64,000 nt of DNA from Streptomyces sp. B1I3 (GTDB lineage: Bacteria; Actinomycetota; Actinomycetes; Streptomycetales; Streptomycetaceae), in assembly GCF_030816615.1 (NCBI RefSeq), contig NZ_JAUSYD010000001.1, positions 1,922,001 through 1,986,000 of the forward strand. Reading direction: 5' to 3'. Shown here piece by piece: positions 18,181 to 26,538 of this stretch (positions within the stretch are counted from its first letter, which is position 1; each line of letters begins with the position of its first letter). Made by a program: the position numbers and the translations under genes. The notes beneath the pieces were generated by a model. That model was given only the letters and a program-made list of their open reading frames with translations. It ran no database searches and was not told where the DNA came from.

Positions 18181-19047
18181 ATGCGTCTGGCCCTGTTCAA
18201 CAAGGGACGCGTCGGAATCGTCGACGGCGACGACCTCGTCGACGTGACCGAACAACTCAGCGGAACCGGCACCCCGAGTGCCGCCGGTGCGCTGCACCAG
18301 CACATCGAGACCGTCGCACGCGACGGAGCAGTACAGGTCGACCTCACCGGCTGCGCACGCGTTCCGCTCGACGAAGCGGCCCTCGAAGCCCCGCTGCCCC
18401 GGCCCGGAAAGGTCGTCGGCGCACCGGTCAATTACCTCGACCACAAGGCCGAGATGTCGTACACCACCTCGGTTGCCGACCTCGGCGTCTTCCTCAAGGC
18501 CAACTCCTCCGTCATCGGCCCGGGCCAGGACATCGTCCTGCCCTACACCGACAAGCGCACCGACCAGGAAGGTGAACTGGGCGTCGTCATCGGACGCACC
18601 GCCAGCCATGTCGACGCGGCCGAAGCACTGGACCACGTCTTCGGCTACACCTGCGTGCTGGACATCACCGTGCGCTCCGGCGAGGACCGCTCCACACGCA
18701 AGTCGTTCGACACATTCACACCGATCGGTCCCTGGATCGTCACCGCGGACGAGATTCCGGACCCCGACTCCCTCGACCTGCGCTGTGACGTCGCCGGCAC
18801 CACCCGACAGCGCACCAACACGGCCGATCTGATATTCGGGGTCGCGGAGCTGATCGCATACACCTCGTCCGTGATGACACTCCACCCCGGCGACGTGATC
18901 GCGACGGGCACGCCCGCCGGAGTGGGGCCGCTCAGTCACGGGGACCGTGTCGTCCTGGAGATCGACCGGGTCGGCCGTCTCGAAGTGGGTGTAGACGGCT
19001 CCCGGGCCACCCCGTACGACCAGCGCCCCGGACGACGGGACCGCTGA
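18181..19047 (+). CDS. FAH-fold fumarylpyruvate/maleylpyruvate hydrolase
   Basis: 288 residues of the fumarylacetoacetate hydrolase fold. Metal-binding and catalytic blocks are visible: DQEGELGVVIGR with the acidic ligands, YTCVLDITVRS, and GDVIATGTPAGVG near the end. It would split the ring-cleavage product to pyruvate and fumarate or maleate. The ATG follows AAGGAGGCCACG. No maleylpyruvate isomerase gene (mycothiol- or glutathione-dependent) is adjacent, so either the isomerase is elsewhere or this enzyme hydrolyses maleylpyruvate directly. Confidence 0.85.
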   Translation: MRLALFNKGRVGIVDGDDLVDVTEQLSGTGTPSAAGALHQHIETVARDGAVQVDLTGCARVPLDEAALEAPLPRPGKVVGAPVNYLDHKAEMSYTTSVADLGVFLKANSSVIGPGQDIVLPYTDKRTDQEGELGVVIGRTASHVDAAEALDHVFGYTCVLDITVRSGEDRSTRKSFDTFTPIGPWIVTADEIPDPDSLDLRCDVAGTTRQRTNTADLIFGVAELIAYTSSVMTLHPGDVIATGTPAGVGPLSHGDRVVLEIDRVGRLEVGVDGSRATPYDQRPGRRDR

Positions 19048-19063
19048 CGGAAGGTCGCACACA

Positions 19064-19124
19064 AGGTGGTGCCGCGCACTCCTAGACTCCATCCAGACCG
19101 GCTGTCTCTCGGCCGGCACCACCT
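19064..19124. repeat. Inverted repeat with long loop before the MarR gene
   Basis: AGGTGGTGCCG (19064-19074) pairs perfectly with CGGCACCACCT (19114-19124) across a 39-base loop. It sits between the hydrolase stop and the MarR start, so it could be a terminator for the catabolic genes, an attenuator, or separated half-sites for a regulator. Confidence 0.5.
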
Positions 19125-19147
19125 AGACGACGGACGGAGGGAGCACC

Positions 19148-19597
19148 GTGGCGCGCGCACTGGAGCTGCCCAACTACATCGGCCATCTGATCCGGCGGGC
19201 CGAGCAGGTGCACACGGCTCTCTGGACCCAGCATGTGTCCCGGGAGATCACTTCCCAGAAGTTCGCCATCCTGAACGCGCTCAGCCGGGACCCCGGTGTG
19301 GACCAGCGGACTCTCGGGCGCCTCACCTCCCTGGACCGCTCCACGGTCAACCTGATGATCCGCCGCCTGACCGACCAGGCTCTCGTGAGCCAGGTGCGCG
19401 ACGAAGAAGACCGCAGGCGAACCCTGCTGAGCCTCACCGACGAGGGGGCCGCGCTGCTCGATTCCCTGATCGCTCCGGCGGAACGGATCAACGAACTGCT
19501 TCTCAGATCACTTCCCGAGGGTGAACGGGCCATAGCCGTCGACATCCTCAGCAGACTCGCTTCGCTGGATGAGGAATCGCTCCGCGGCGGAGCATGA
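19148..19597 (+). CDS. MarR family transcriptional regulator
   Basis: 149 residues with a winged helix-turn-helix: the recognition region [19 protein letters not shown] and wing VRDEEDRRRTLLSLTDEG are typical of MarR. These dimers repress aromatic catabolic genes and are released by the substrate or its CoA ester. GTG start after GGAGGGAGCACC. It directly follows the gentisate genes and is the best candidate for binding the palindrome at 15785-15806. Confidence 0.9.
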   Translation: MARALELPNYIGHLIRRAEQVHTALWTQHVSREITSQKFAILNALSRDPGVDQRTLGRLTSLDRSTVNLMIRRLTDQALVSQVRDEEDRRRTLLSLTDEGAALLDSLIAPAERINELLLRSLPEGERAIAVDILSRLASLDEESLRGGA

Positions 19598-19710
19598 GAC
19601 CTGACCGGGCGTCCCTCGGATGAGACCCGTTCAGTGCTCGGACTTCCCTCTTCGGGCGAGGAACAGAGGCTGTCGAACGACCGCACCACGGGCGAAGAAG
19701 GTGTCACACA

Positions 19711-20526
19711 TTGACATACGACCGCCTCAAGACCGGTGCACCGCCGAACCGGCGACCCGATCAGAAGCCCGCACAGGCCACCGGCACGGGCCCTGTCATC
19801 GGCCGCGCACTGCAGATCCTCGGCGCCTTCACCGCCGAGCATCCGTCCCTCTCGTTGAGCGACCTGGCCCGGCGAGCGAGTCTGCCCGTGTCGACCGTTC
19901 ACCGCATGCTGGGCGAGCTCCTCGCCTGGGGCGCCCTGGAGCGGGACGCACAGGGACGCTACCGCGTCGGACTGCGGCTGTGGGAGGTCGGATCCCTCGC
20001 GCCCCGCAGCCAAGGGATACGCGAACTCGCGCTGCCTCAACTGCATGAACTCTCCGCCATCACCCGCGAGAACGTACAGCTCGCGGTCCGTGACGGTTCG
20101 GAGGTCGTCTTCGTGGAGCGCATCGGCGCCGACGGCGCCGTGCCCACTCTGACACGAGTGGGAGGACGGCTCGCCATCACTGCCACAGGCGCAGGACTCG
20201 TGCTGCTCGCCCACGCCCCGGCCCGGGTGCAGGACGAAGCGATGGCCCGGCCGATCCAGCGGCATACCCCGTACACCCTGACCGACCAGGTCCAGCTCAG
20301 GAGAGTTCTCGCCCAGATACGCGTGTGCGGATACGCAGTGAGTGACCGGCAACTGTCCGCGGAAACGCTGTCGGTCGCGGCCCCCGTCACGACCGCGGAC
20401 GGAGAGGTGGCAGCAGCCGTTTCCGTCGTCGTCCGGCACGGACCCACGCGTGTGGGACCTCTCGCAGATCTGGTCCGCTCCGCCGGCCGAGCTATTTCGC
20501 GGGCACTTCACACACCCGCCTCCTGA
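19711..20526 (+). CDS. IclR family transcriptional regulator
   Basis: 271 residues from a TTG start (no ATG or GTG lies in frame before the conserved domain). An N-terminal winged helix (LSLSDLARRASLPVSTVHRML) is followed by the IclR effector domain with ELSAITRENVQLAVRD, VFVERIG and the closing AAAVSVVV region. Such proteins sense small aromatic or organic acids. With a MarR gene next door, the cluster has two regulators; this one may act on the MFS transporter gene downstream or be an activator of the operon. Confidence 0.85.
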   Translation: MTYDRLKTGAPPNRRPDQKPAQATGTGPVIGRALQILGAFTAEHPSLSLSDLARRASLPVSTVHRMLGELLAWGALERDAQGRYRVGLRLWEVGSLAPRSQGIRELALPQLHELSAITRENVQLAVRDGSEVVFVERIGADGAVPTLTRVGGRLAITATGAGLVLLAHAPARVQDEAMARPIQRHTPYTLTDQVQLRRVLAQIRVCGYAVSDRQLSAETLSVAAPVTTADGEVAAAVSVVVRHGPTRVGPLADLVRSAGRAISRALHTPAS

Positions 20527-20733
20527 GATGTTCTCTCCCGTAACAATTACCTTCCCGCCATCCGGAAAGACGCCTGGCCGCCGAACGCCGCTGCTCTCAA
20601 TATGACTGCACCGACAGCCGAACCGGCCGGACGTCACGCGGCGCTCCGGGGTTCAGTCGGCACACCGCAGTCGACAACGGAGTGCTGCCATGTACATGTA
20701 CCTCGCATGCCCCACCCAGCAGCGAGTCGTCCG

Positions 20734-22095
20734 ATGAGCGCCCGCCTCATGGAGGCCTTGGACGACGGGCCCATGAGCCGTTTCCAGTGGAGTGCGATCG
20801 CCATATGCGTACTCCTCAACACCCTCGACGGCTTCGACGTCCTCGTCATGTCCTTCACCGGAAAGACGATCTCCGGCGAATGGCATCTCGACTCCGGCAC
20901 CCTCGGGCTTCTGCTCAGCAGCGGCCTGGCAGGCATGGCCCTGGGAGCACTTCTTGTCGCACCCTGGGCCGACCGGATCGGCAGGAGGCCCGTCATCCTG
21001 GCAGGTCTGGCCATCGCAGCAGGTGGCATGATGCTGTCGTCGACCAGCCAGAACTGGCAACAGCTCGGCGCGCTTCGCCTCCTGACCGGCGTCGGCATCG
21101 GCGCGGTGCTGGCCTGTAGCAACGTCGTCGCCGGGGAGTTCGCCTCACGCCGCTGGCGTGGTCTGGCCGTCAGCCTCAACTCCACCGGGTACGCCGTGGG
21201 TGCGACGGTCGGCGGCATCTCGTCGGTGGCGCTCATCGACCACTACGGATGGCGGTCGGTGTTCCTGGTCGGCGGATTGGCCACCCTGGCCGTCATTCCG
21301 CTCGCCTTCTGGCTCCTGCCGGAGTCCCTCGACTTCCTCATCACCAGAAAGCCCAAGAACGCCCTGCACAGGGTCAACGCACTCGCCCGTCGCATGCGAC
21401 AGTCCGAACTCACTTCGCTCCCCGACATGGGCAAGACGGAGCACTCCGCCACAAGTGGATTCCGTAGCCTCCTCGCGCCAGGCCTGCGGCGCCCCACCCT
21501 GGTGCTGTGGGGAGCGTTCTTCCTGGTCATGGCTGCCTTCTACTTCGTCACGAGCTGGACGCCGACCCTGCTGGTGGAAGCCGGCATGTCGTCGAAGCAG
21601 AGCCTGACCGGCGGCACCCTCCTCAACCTGGGCGGCATCTTCGGCACCGCTCTCCTGGGTGCACTGGCCGCGCGCTACGCGCTCATCAGCGTGCTGCGCA
21701 CCTACCTCTTCGTGGCCGCCGCGCTGGTCGTAGCGTTCGCGGCCTCCACCGACACCCTCGCTCTGGCTTTCTGTGTCGGCGCGGTCATCGGTGTCGCCGT
21801 GAACGGGTGCATCGCCGGCCTCTACGCGCTCACACCGAACATCTACCCGACCGAGCTGCGCGCCACAGGCGTGGGAGCAGCCATCAGCGTCGGCCGGGTA
21901 GGCGCCATCATCGCCCCTTCCGCGGCAGGCTGGCTGTTGGACGTGAACTGGACACCGTTGGCGCTCTACGTAGTAACGGGAGTGGTATTCGCCGCCGCGG
22001 GGCTGCTCCTGTTTGCCATGCGTACCATCCAGCCGGCATCCGACGCCACGCCTCTGAGCTCCCGTATCCGCGATGACGACCACTCGATCGCATGA
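20734..22095 (+). CDS. MFS aromatic acid:H+ symporter (AAHS family)
   Basis: About 453 residues with 12 predicted membrane helices. The AAHS signatures are visible: LNTLDGFDVLVMSF in helix 1 with its essential acidic residues, and the loop 2-3 motif APWADRIGRRPVIL. It resembles PcaK, BenK and GenK importers of benzoate-type acids, fitting import of 3-hydroxybenzoate or gentisate for the neighbouring enzymes. The start is uncertain: the frame is open to 20602 with ATGs at 20602, 20707 and 20734; 20734 gives the usual family N-terminus (MSARLMEALDDGPMSRFQW), but none has a strong ribosome site. Confidence 0.85.
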   Translation: MSARLMEALDDGPMSRFQWSAIAICVLLNTLDGFDVLVMSFTGKTISGEWHLDSGTLGLLLSSGLAGMALGALLVAPWADRIGRRPVILAGLAIAAGGMMLSSTSQNWQQLGALRLLTGVGIGAVLACSNVVAGEFASRRWRGLAVSLNSTGYAVGATVGGISSVALIDHYGWRSVFLVGGLATLAVIPLAFWLLPESLDFLITRKPKNALHRVNALARRMRQSELTSLPDMGKTEHSATSGFRSLLAPGLRRPTLVLWGAFFLVMAAFYFVTSWTPTLLVEAGMSSKQSLTGGTLLNLGGIFGTALLGALAARYALISVLRTYLFVAAALVVAFAASTDTLALAFCVGAVIGVAVNGCIAGLYALTPNIYPTELRATGVGAAISVGRVGAIIAPSAAGWLLDVNWTPLALYVVTGVVFAAAGLLLFAMRTIQPASDATPLSSRIRDDDHSIA

Positions 22096-22669
22096 CGGCC
22101 GCCGCACACTGAGGTCCTGACAGTTGGCCGATCCCTGCCCCTCGCCGAGACGGATGAGCACGGGCGCGCCAGCCGCTTCGGCCGGGGCGAGGTCGACATC
22201 GATGACGACATCGGCGCCGAACCCTCCGGTCAGTTCACCGACATCTGAAAGCCTTCAAGGGCGGCTCCGCCAAACCCCTCCTGGCCTGCACGAATGCGAG
22301 GCGGGGCCGGGTATGACGGAGGCCCTGGGACTTCTCTGGGACTGTGAACCAGGAGCGACGGCTTACGAACACCGCGCTCTCCACATGATGGGTCATCGAA
22401 AAGATGTCGCGGGAGGACGACCCTCTAGTACGCACAGGTCAAAGGCCATCTTCGGCTCCGATGAAGGGCGCCCGGGGCACCCGGAGCGTCAAACGGGCGT
22501 CACGACCCCAAGGCTAGGTCCTGGTCGGCCATCGCTGGGGAATTTCAGGACCCCTGCCGGTACAGCCGACCGCTCGGCCTCCCCGGCCCACCAGACCGCC
22601 TGATAAGCGAAGTGGTCAGCTGGCGGGTTTCTACGAGCACCAAGGGGCGGCGCGTCCCGGAGCCGTCCG
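22096..22669. other. Gap with gene debris and a long direct repeat copy
   Basis: No intact gene. On the minus strand at about 22130-22243 a frame reads VGELTGGFGADVVIDV, which resembles the cofactor-domain segment of zinc alcohol dehydrogenases and may be a gene fragment. Repeat copy A (22239-22364) lies here. The remainder up to the TetR stop shows nothing recognisable. Confidence 0.4.
22239..22364 (+). repeat. 126-base imperfect direct repeat, copy A
   Basis: Starts CGACATCTGAAAGCCT and ends near GAACCAGGAGCGACGGCTTA. It matches 33114-33239 over its whole length in the same orientation, by eye roughly three quarters to four fifths identical, with an exact TGGGACTTCTCTGGGACT core containing two TGGGACT words 11 bases apart. 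See copy B. Confidence 0.85.
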
Positions 22670-23242
22670 TCAGACTTGTTGGTGGAGGGCGTTCGTCACG
22701 AGCTCGCGAGCGTACGCGGCATCCAGCCGGCCCGGGCGGAAGAGGATGCGGTACATGATTGGCGCCACGACACGGTCGATCAGCAGTTCCGTCCCGGGCG
22801 CCGGCTCTCCTCGCTGCACCGCACGGGCCAGCACGGCGTCGATCTGCTCGGCGGCATACGCCGAACACTGACCGGCGTTACTGCCGTCGGGGTCGCCGAG
22901 CAGGGCGTCCCGGATGTAGGCGCGCCCGGGCGGCGAGGCCATCTCGTCGAGGAACTGTTCCGCCCACGCGTCGAGATCGGCCCGCAGGCTTCCGAGATCG
23001 GCCGGATCCGTTTCCGGGCGCAGCCGTTCGACGGCCACGTCGGACAGGAGTTCCTGCAGGTCGCCCCAGCGACGGTAGATCGTGGACGGGGTCACGCCCG
23101 CCCTGGTCGCCACCATCGGGACCGTGAGCGCGTCGCGGCCCACCTCTCCCACGAGTTCACGTGCCGCCGCGTGGACGGACTGCTGTACGCGTGCGCTGCG
23201 CCCGCCGGGGCGGGCCATGGGCTTGGGACTCATGCGGCCCAC
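22670..23242 (-). CDS. TetR family transcriptional regulator
   Basis: 190 residues. The N-terminal helix-turn-helix is clear (LTVPMVATRAGVTPSTIYRRWG), followed by a helical ligand domain containing TELLIDRVVAPIMYRILF, typical of TetR_C proteins. It lies 134 bases past the amidase stop in the same direction, so it is likely cotranscribed with the amidase operon and may bind the TAAAGCAA palindrome in the divergent promoter region at 25070-25090. A second ATG (MSPKP, 23233) could be the true start. Confidence 0.9.
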   Translation of the reverse strand: MGRMSPKPMARPGGRSARVQQSVHAAARELVGEVGRDALTVPMVATRAGVTPSTIYRRWGDLQELLSDVAVERLRPETDPADLGSLRADLDAWAEQFLDEMASPPGRAYIRDALLGDPDGSNAGQCSAYAAEQIDAVLARAVQRGEPAPGTELLIDRVVAPIMYRILFRPGRLDAAYARELVTNALHQQV

Positions 23243-23376
23243 CTTAATGCGAATCCGTTGCTTCTAGGCGGTGGCCGGCGTCGGTGACCCGGGGACGGCG
23301 GGTCCGGGCGCCCGAGCACGGCAGACGTCCCCGCTGCGACGCGACCGCACGCCAGCTGAAGCGTCCGCCCCTCCCG

Positions 23377-24768
23377 TCAGGCCGCTACAGGAGCGAGCCG
23401 CCCCGCACCGGCCACCGACTCCTCGTAGACCCGGCCCACACGGAGCACCGTCGCATCCTGGAAGGGACGCGCCATCAGCTGCATACCGATCGGCAGTCCC
23501 CCGCGGTCGTGACCGACCGGCAGAGTGAGGGCCGGGACGCCGGTGATGTTGGCGGGGGCACAGAGACGGACGTAGCTGTCCGACACGGCCTCGGTCGTGC
23601 CATCGGCCCACTCGACGGCTTCCTGCCCCGCCTCGGCGGCGGTCATCGGCACCGTCGGCGCGGCGAGGACGTCGACTCCTTCGAACATGCGAGCCCAGGC
23701 GTCGCGCATCATGGTGCGGGCCCGCTGGGCACGGAGGTAGTCGCCCGCGGAGGTGAGTTCGCCGGCCTCCAGCAGGATGCGGACATCCGCCGCGTACAGG
23801 CCGGGGTCGGCCCGCAGCGACCGCTCGTGGTACGCGGTGGCCTCGGGAACCATCAGCCCCCACTGGACGGCCTGGAGGTAACGCGCCATCGGGATCTCGA
23901 CGTCGACGAGCTCCGCTCCCAGCTCCGCCATCCGCTCGATCGCGCCGCGTACGGACTCCTCGACCTCGGGCGTGACGCGGTCGAAGTAGTGGTTGCGCGG
24001 TACGCCGACCTTCAGTCCGCGCAGGTCGCCTCCCGGGAAGCCGTCCAGTGCGGGGCCGGACACGCTCGCCGGGTCGCGCGGGTCGTGGCCGGCGGTCGCC
24101 GACAGCACCAGCGCGGCGTCCTGGACGGTGCGGGTGAGGGGGCCCACGTGGTCCAGGGACCAGGACAGCGAGGTCACGCCTGTGCGTGGGACCAGGCCGT
24201 AGGTCGGCTTGAGGCCCACCACGCCGTTCAGGGCCGCGGGGACCCGGATGGAACCGCCCGTGTCCGTGCCCATGGCGAACGTCGCTCCGCCGGCCGCGAC
24301 GGCCACCGCCGAGCCGCCGCTCGACCCGCCCGCGACCCGGCTGTGGTCCCAGGCGTTGTTCGTCTGCGGAGTGGTCAGGCCGTAGGCGAACTCGTGCGTG
24401 TGCGTCTTACCCAGGAGCACGGCCCCGGCGGTGCCGAGGCGTTCTGCCACCCGGCTGTCGTGTTCCGCCACGTGCCCCGCCCGGACGCGCGAGCTCGCAG
24501 TGGTCGGCATCCCCTCCGCGTCGATCAGGTCCTTGAGCGCCATCGGGATTCCGTGCAGCGGTCCGCGCGGCCCGCTTCCGGAGATCTCCCGTTCGGCGAG
24601 GGCCGCTGCGGCCAGGGCCGCGTCGGCGGCGACCATGACGTAGGCGCCCAGCCGTCCTTCGACGGCGGCGATGCGGGAAAGCACCGATTCGGTGAGTTCG
24701 ACGGGGGACAGTTGCCGTGCGCGCACCGCACGGGAGGCTTCGGTCAACGACAGCTCAAACGGCTGCAT
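23377..24768 (-). CDS. Amidase signature family hydrolase (AtzE-like)
   Basis: 463 residues, the usual length. The Ser-cisSer-Lys triad is present: Lys in MALKDLIDAEG, the glycine/serine block GGSSGGSAVAV, and the nucleophilic serine in GTDTGGSIRVPAA. It hydrolyses a C-N bond of an amide, substrate unknown. The preceding gene encodes a small AtzG/GatC-like protein and overlaps by 14 bases, which is the arrangement of AtzG-AtzE rather than a stand-alone amidase. The other neighbours (TetR, MFS, metallo-hydrolase) suggest a detoxification or nitrogen-scavenging module. Confidence 0.85.
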   Translation of the reverse strand: MQPFELSLTEASRAVRARQLSPVELTESVLSRIAAVEGRLGAYVMVAADAALAAAALAEREISGSGPRGPLHGIPMALKDLIDAEGMPTTASSRVRAGHVAEHDSRVAERLGTAGAVLLGKTHTHEFAYGLTTPQTNNAWDHSRVAGGSSGGSAVAVAAGGATFAMGTDTGGSIRVPAALNGVVGLKPTYGLVPRTGVTSLSWSLDHVGPLTRTVQDAALVLSATAGHDPRDPASVSGPALDGFPGGDLRGLKVGVPRNHYFDRVTPEVEESVRGAIERMAELGAELVDVEIPMARYLQAVQWGLMVPEATAYHERSLRADPGLYAADVRILLEAGELTSAGDYLRAQRARTMMRDAWARMFEGVDVLAAPTVPMTAAEAGQEAVEWADGTTEAVSDSYVRLCAPANITGVPALTLPVGHDRGGLPIGMQLMARPFQDATVLRVGRVYEESVAGAGRLAPVAA

Positions 24769-24961
24769 CGGCGTTCCCCTGTCCGGCTCGGTAGGAGGAC
24801 GCGGGAGGGGTGTCGCCGAAGTCGAGCTCGCGCAACGTGCCGATCACGGAGTGGATGTGGTTGGCCGTCATGGCCACTTCTTCGTGTCGGCCGTCATCGA
24901 GGGGAAGCCCCGCCCGCAGTGCCCCTCGGGCTGCCTCTTGTGAGGTGAGTTCGCTGGTCAT
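24755..24961 (-). CDS. AtzG/GatC-like small amidase partner
   Basis: 68 residues, ATG start after GAAGG. The pattern GLPLDDGRHEEV...NHIHSVIGTLRELDFGD...PASSYRAG matches the compact helical AtzG (DUF4089) or GatC family, which wraps around and stabilises a partner amidase. Its 3' end overlaps the amidase start by 14 bases. It is the first gene of the leftward operon. The assignment rests on size, pattern and position rather than on invariant residues. Confidence 0.6.
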   Translation of the reverse strand: MTSELTSQEAARGALRAGLPLDDGRHEEVAMTANHIHSVIGTLRELDFGDTPPASSYRAGQGNADAAV

Positions 24962-25035
24962 GACTTCCTTCCGGATCTGTGCCGCGCAACGGGCCGGAAC
25001 TGGTCCAGGCCCCCGATCACCGCAAAAGCTAATTA

Positions 25036-25090
25036 TTTGCTTTAGTCGATCGTAAGACCTACGGTGCCTTAAAGCAAACCTATTGCTTTA
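25036..25090. promoter_or_regulatory. TTGCTTTA operator cluster in a divergent promoter
   Basis: A perfect palindrome TAAAGCAA (25070-25077) and TTGCTTTA (25083-25090), spaced by five bases, plus a further TTGCTTTA half-site at 25037-25044. It lies between the divergent AtzG-like/amidase/TetR operon and the MFS gene. Placement and symmetry fit the operator of the local TetR protein controlling both directions. Confidence 0.75.
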
Positions 25091-25107
25091 CGTCGGGAAG
25101 GATCCTC

Positions 25108-26538
25108 ATGCAGACCGTCTCCGCGGGCCTCGCGTCTCCCCGCACCTCCACATCCCGACGCCTGCCGTTCGCCGTGTACGCCTCGATCCTGATCGCGCTG
25201 CTCGCCGCATCCAGCGCGCCGACCCCGCTGTACCCCCACTACCAGGCTCAGTGGCAGTTGTCGGCCCTCGACATCACCGTGGTCTTCAGCGCCTACGCCC
25301 TGGCGCTCCTGATCGCACTACTGACGACCGGAACCCTCTCCGACCACGTCGGACGCCGCCCCGTGCTCCTGGGTGCGCTCGCGCTCCAGGTCGCCTCCAT
25401 GGCACTGTTCGCCACGGCTGGCGGCCTGACCACCCTGATCGTCGCCCGCGTGCTGCAGGGCGTCGCCACCGGCGTGGCGACCAGCGCGGCGGGTGCGGCT
25501 CTCCTCGACCTGGAAGACCCCGCCCGGCCGGGTCGCCCCGCTCTGGCCAACAGCATCGCGCCGGTGACGGGGATGGCGGTCGGCGTCCTGGCGGCCACCC
25601 TCATGGTGCGCTTCGCCCCCGTTCCGACGATCACGGTGTACGCGGCCCTGACCGCCGTGTTCGCCGCGCAGGCCATCGCCCTCGTCTCGACGTCCGAGAC
25701 CGTCCGCCGCCGTCCCGGAGCGCTACGCTCAACGCGGCCCCACCTGGCGATGCCGCCGGCAGCTGCCCACACTCTCCTACTCCACGGCGCCGGCGTCGTC
25801 GCCGTCTGGGCGCTCGGCGGCTTCTACTCGTCCCTGGGACCGGGCTTCACACGGCTCATCTCCCCCGGCGGACCCGAATACGCGGGCGGCCTGGTCTTCT
25901 TCACGCTGACGGCCGTCGCCGCCCCGACGGTGTACTTCACGCGCGGGATGCGCGCCGACGTCTCCGCTCTTCTTGGGAGCTGCGCGGTGATTCCGGCGGC
26001 TGCCCTGACCTTGGGTGCCCTCCATCTCGCCGGCCCCGTGCTTCTCTTCGCCGGGGCGGCGCTGGCCGGGTTCGGCTTCGGAGCCGTCTCCCAGGGCGCG
26101 GTGCGCGCGGCCGTCGACTCGGTTCCGGCCCGGGAAAAGGGCGGCACGCTCGCCTCCTATTACGTACTCAGCTACTTGGCGATGAGTCTGCCCGCCATCG
26201 GCGCCGGCGCCCTCACCGCCGGCTTCGGACTGCGTGCGACCGCACTGGCCTATGCCGGCTGCGTGGCCGTACTGGCGATCGTCGCGGTCGCGACGCTGGC
26301 CGCGCCGCGGCGCGGTTGGCGCCGGACCCCGTCCCCGCACGCCCGCTCCGACCCGGCTGCGAGCAACTACGCATCCGCCCACCCGACACACCCGCTCCAG
26401 ACATCTCCCTCCTCGCGACCCGTAACAGGTAAGGAAAGTCACCATGTTCGCCTCATCGCAGACGCCCGAGTTCACCCCTTCGTGGACGGTGGGCGACCAC
26501 ACCGTGCGACGCATCGACGAAGTGGTCCTGCCCGCTGA
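25108..26538 (+). CDS. MFS transporter
   Basis: 476 residues, about 12 membrane helices, with the MFS loop motif GTLSDHVGRRPVLLG near residue 70. Substrate unknown; the context (TetR, amidase, metallo-hydrolase) suggests export of a toxic compound or uptake of an amide. The ATG follows GGAAGGATCCTC. The last 32 or so codons run 95 bases into the next gene in a different frame and read as low-complexity basic sequence, so the natural C-terminus was probably nearer 26440 and the stop has been lost or moved. Confidence 0.85.
   Translation: MQTVSAGLASPRTSTSRRLPFAVYASILIALLAASSAPTPLYPHYQAQWQLSALDITVVFSAYALALLIALLTTGTLSDHVGRRPVLLGALALQVASMALFATAGGLTTLIVARVLQGVATGVATSAAGAALLDLEDPARPGRPALANSIAPVTGMAVGVLAATLMVRFAPVPTITVYAALTAVFAAQAIALVSTSETVRRRPGALRSTRPHLAMPPAAAHTLLLHGAGVVAVWALGGFYSSLGPGFTRLISPGGPEYAGGLVFFTLTAVAAPTVYFTRGMRADVSALLGSCAVIPAAALTLGALHLAGPVLLFAGAALAGFGFGAVSQGAVRAAVDSVPAREKGGTLASYYVLSYLAMSLPAIGAGALTAGFGLRATALAYAGCVAVLAIVAVATLAAPRRGWRRTPSPHARSDPAASNYASAHPTHPLQTSPSSRPVTGKESHHVRLIADARVHPFVDGGRPHRATHRRSGPAR

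Noticed and set aside
21145..22161. 338-residue minus-strand open frame opposite the MFS importer
   Set aside because: It is a GC-driven shadow of the transporter gene with glycine/arginine/glutamate-rich sequence and no family resemblance, apart from the short dehydrogenase-like scrap near 22200.
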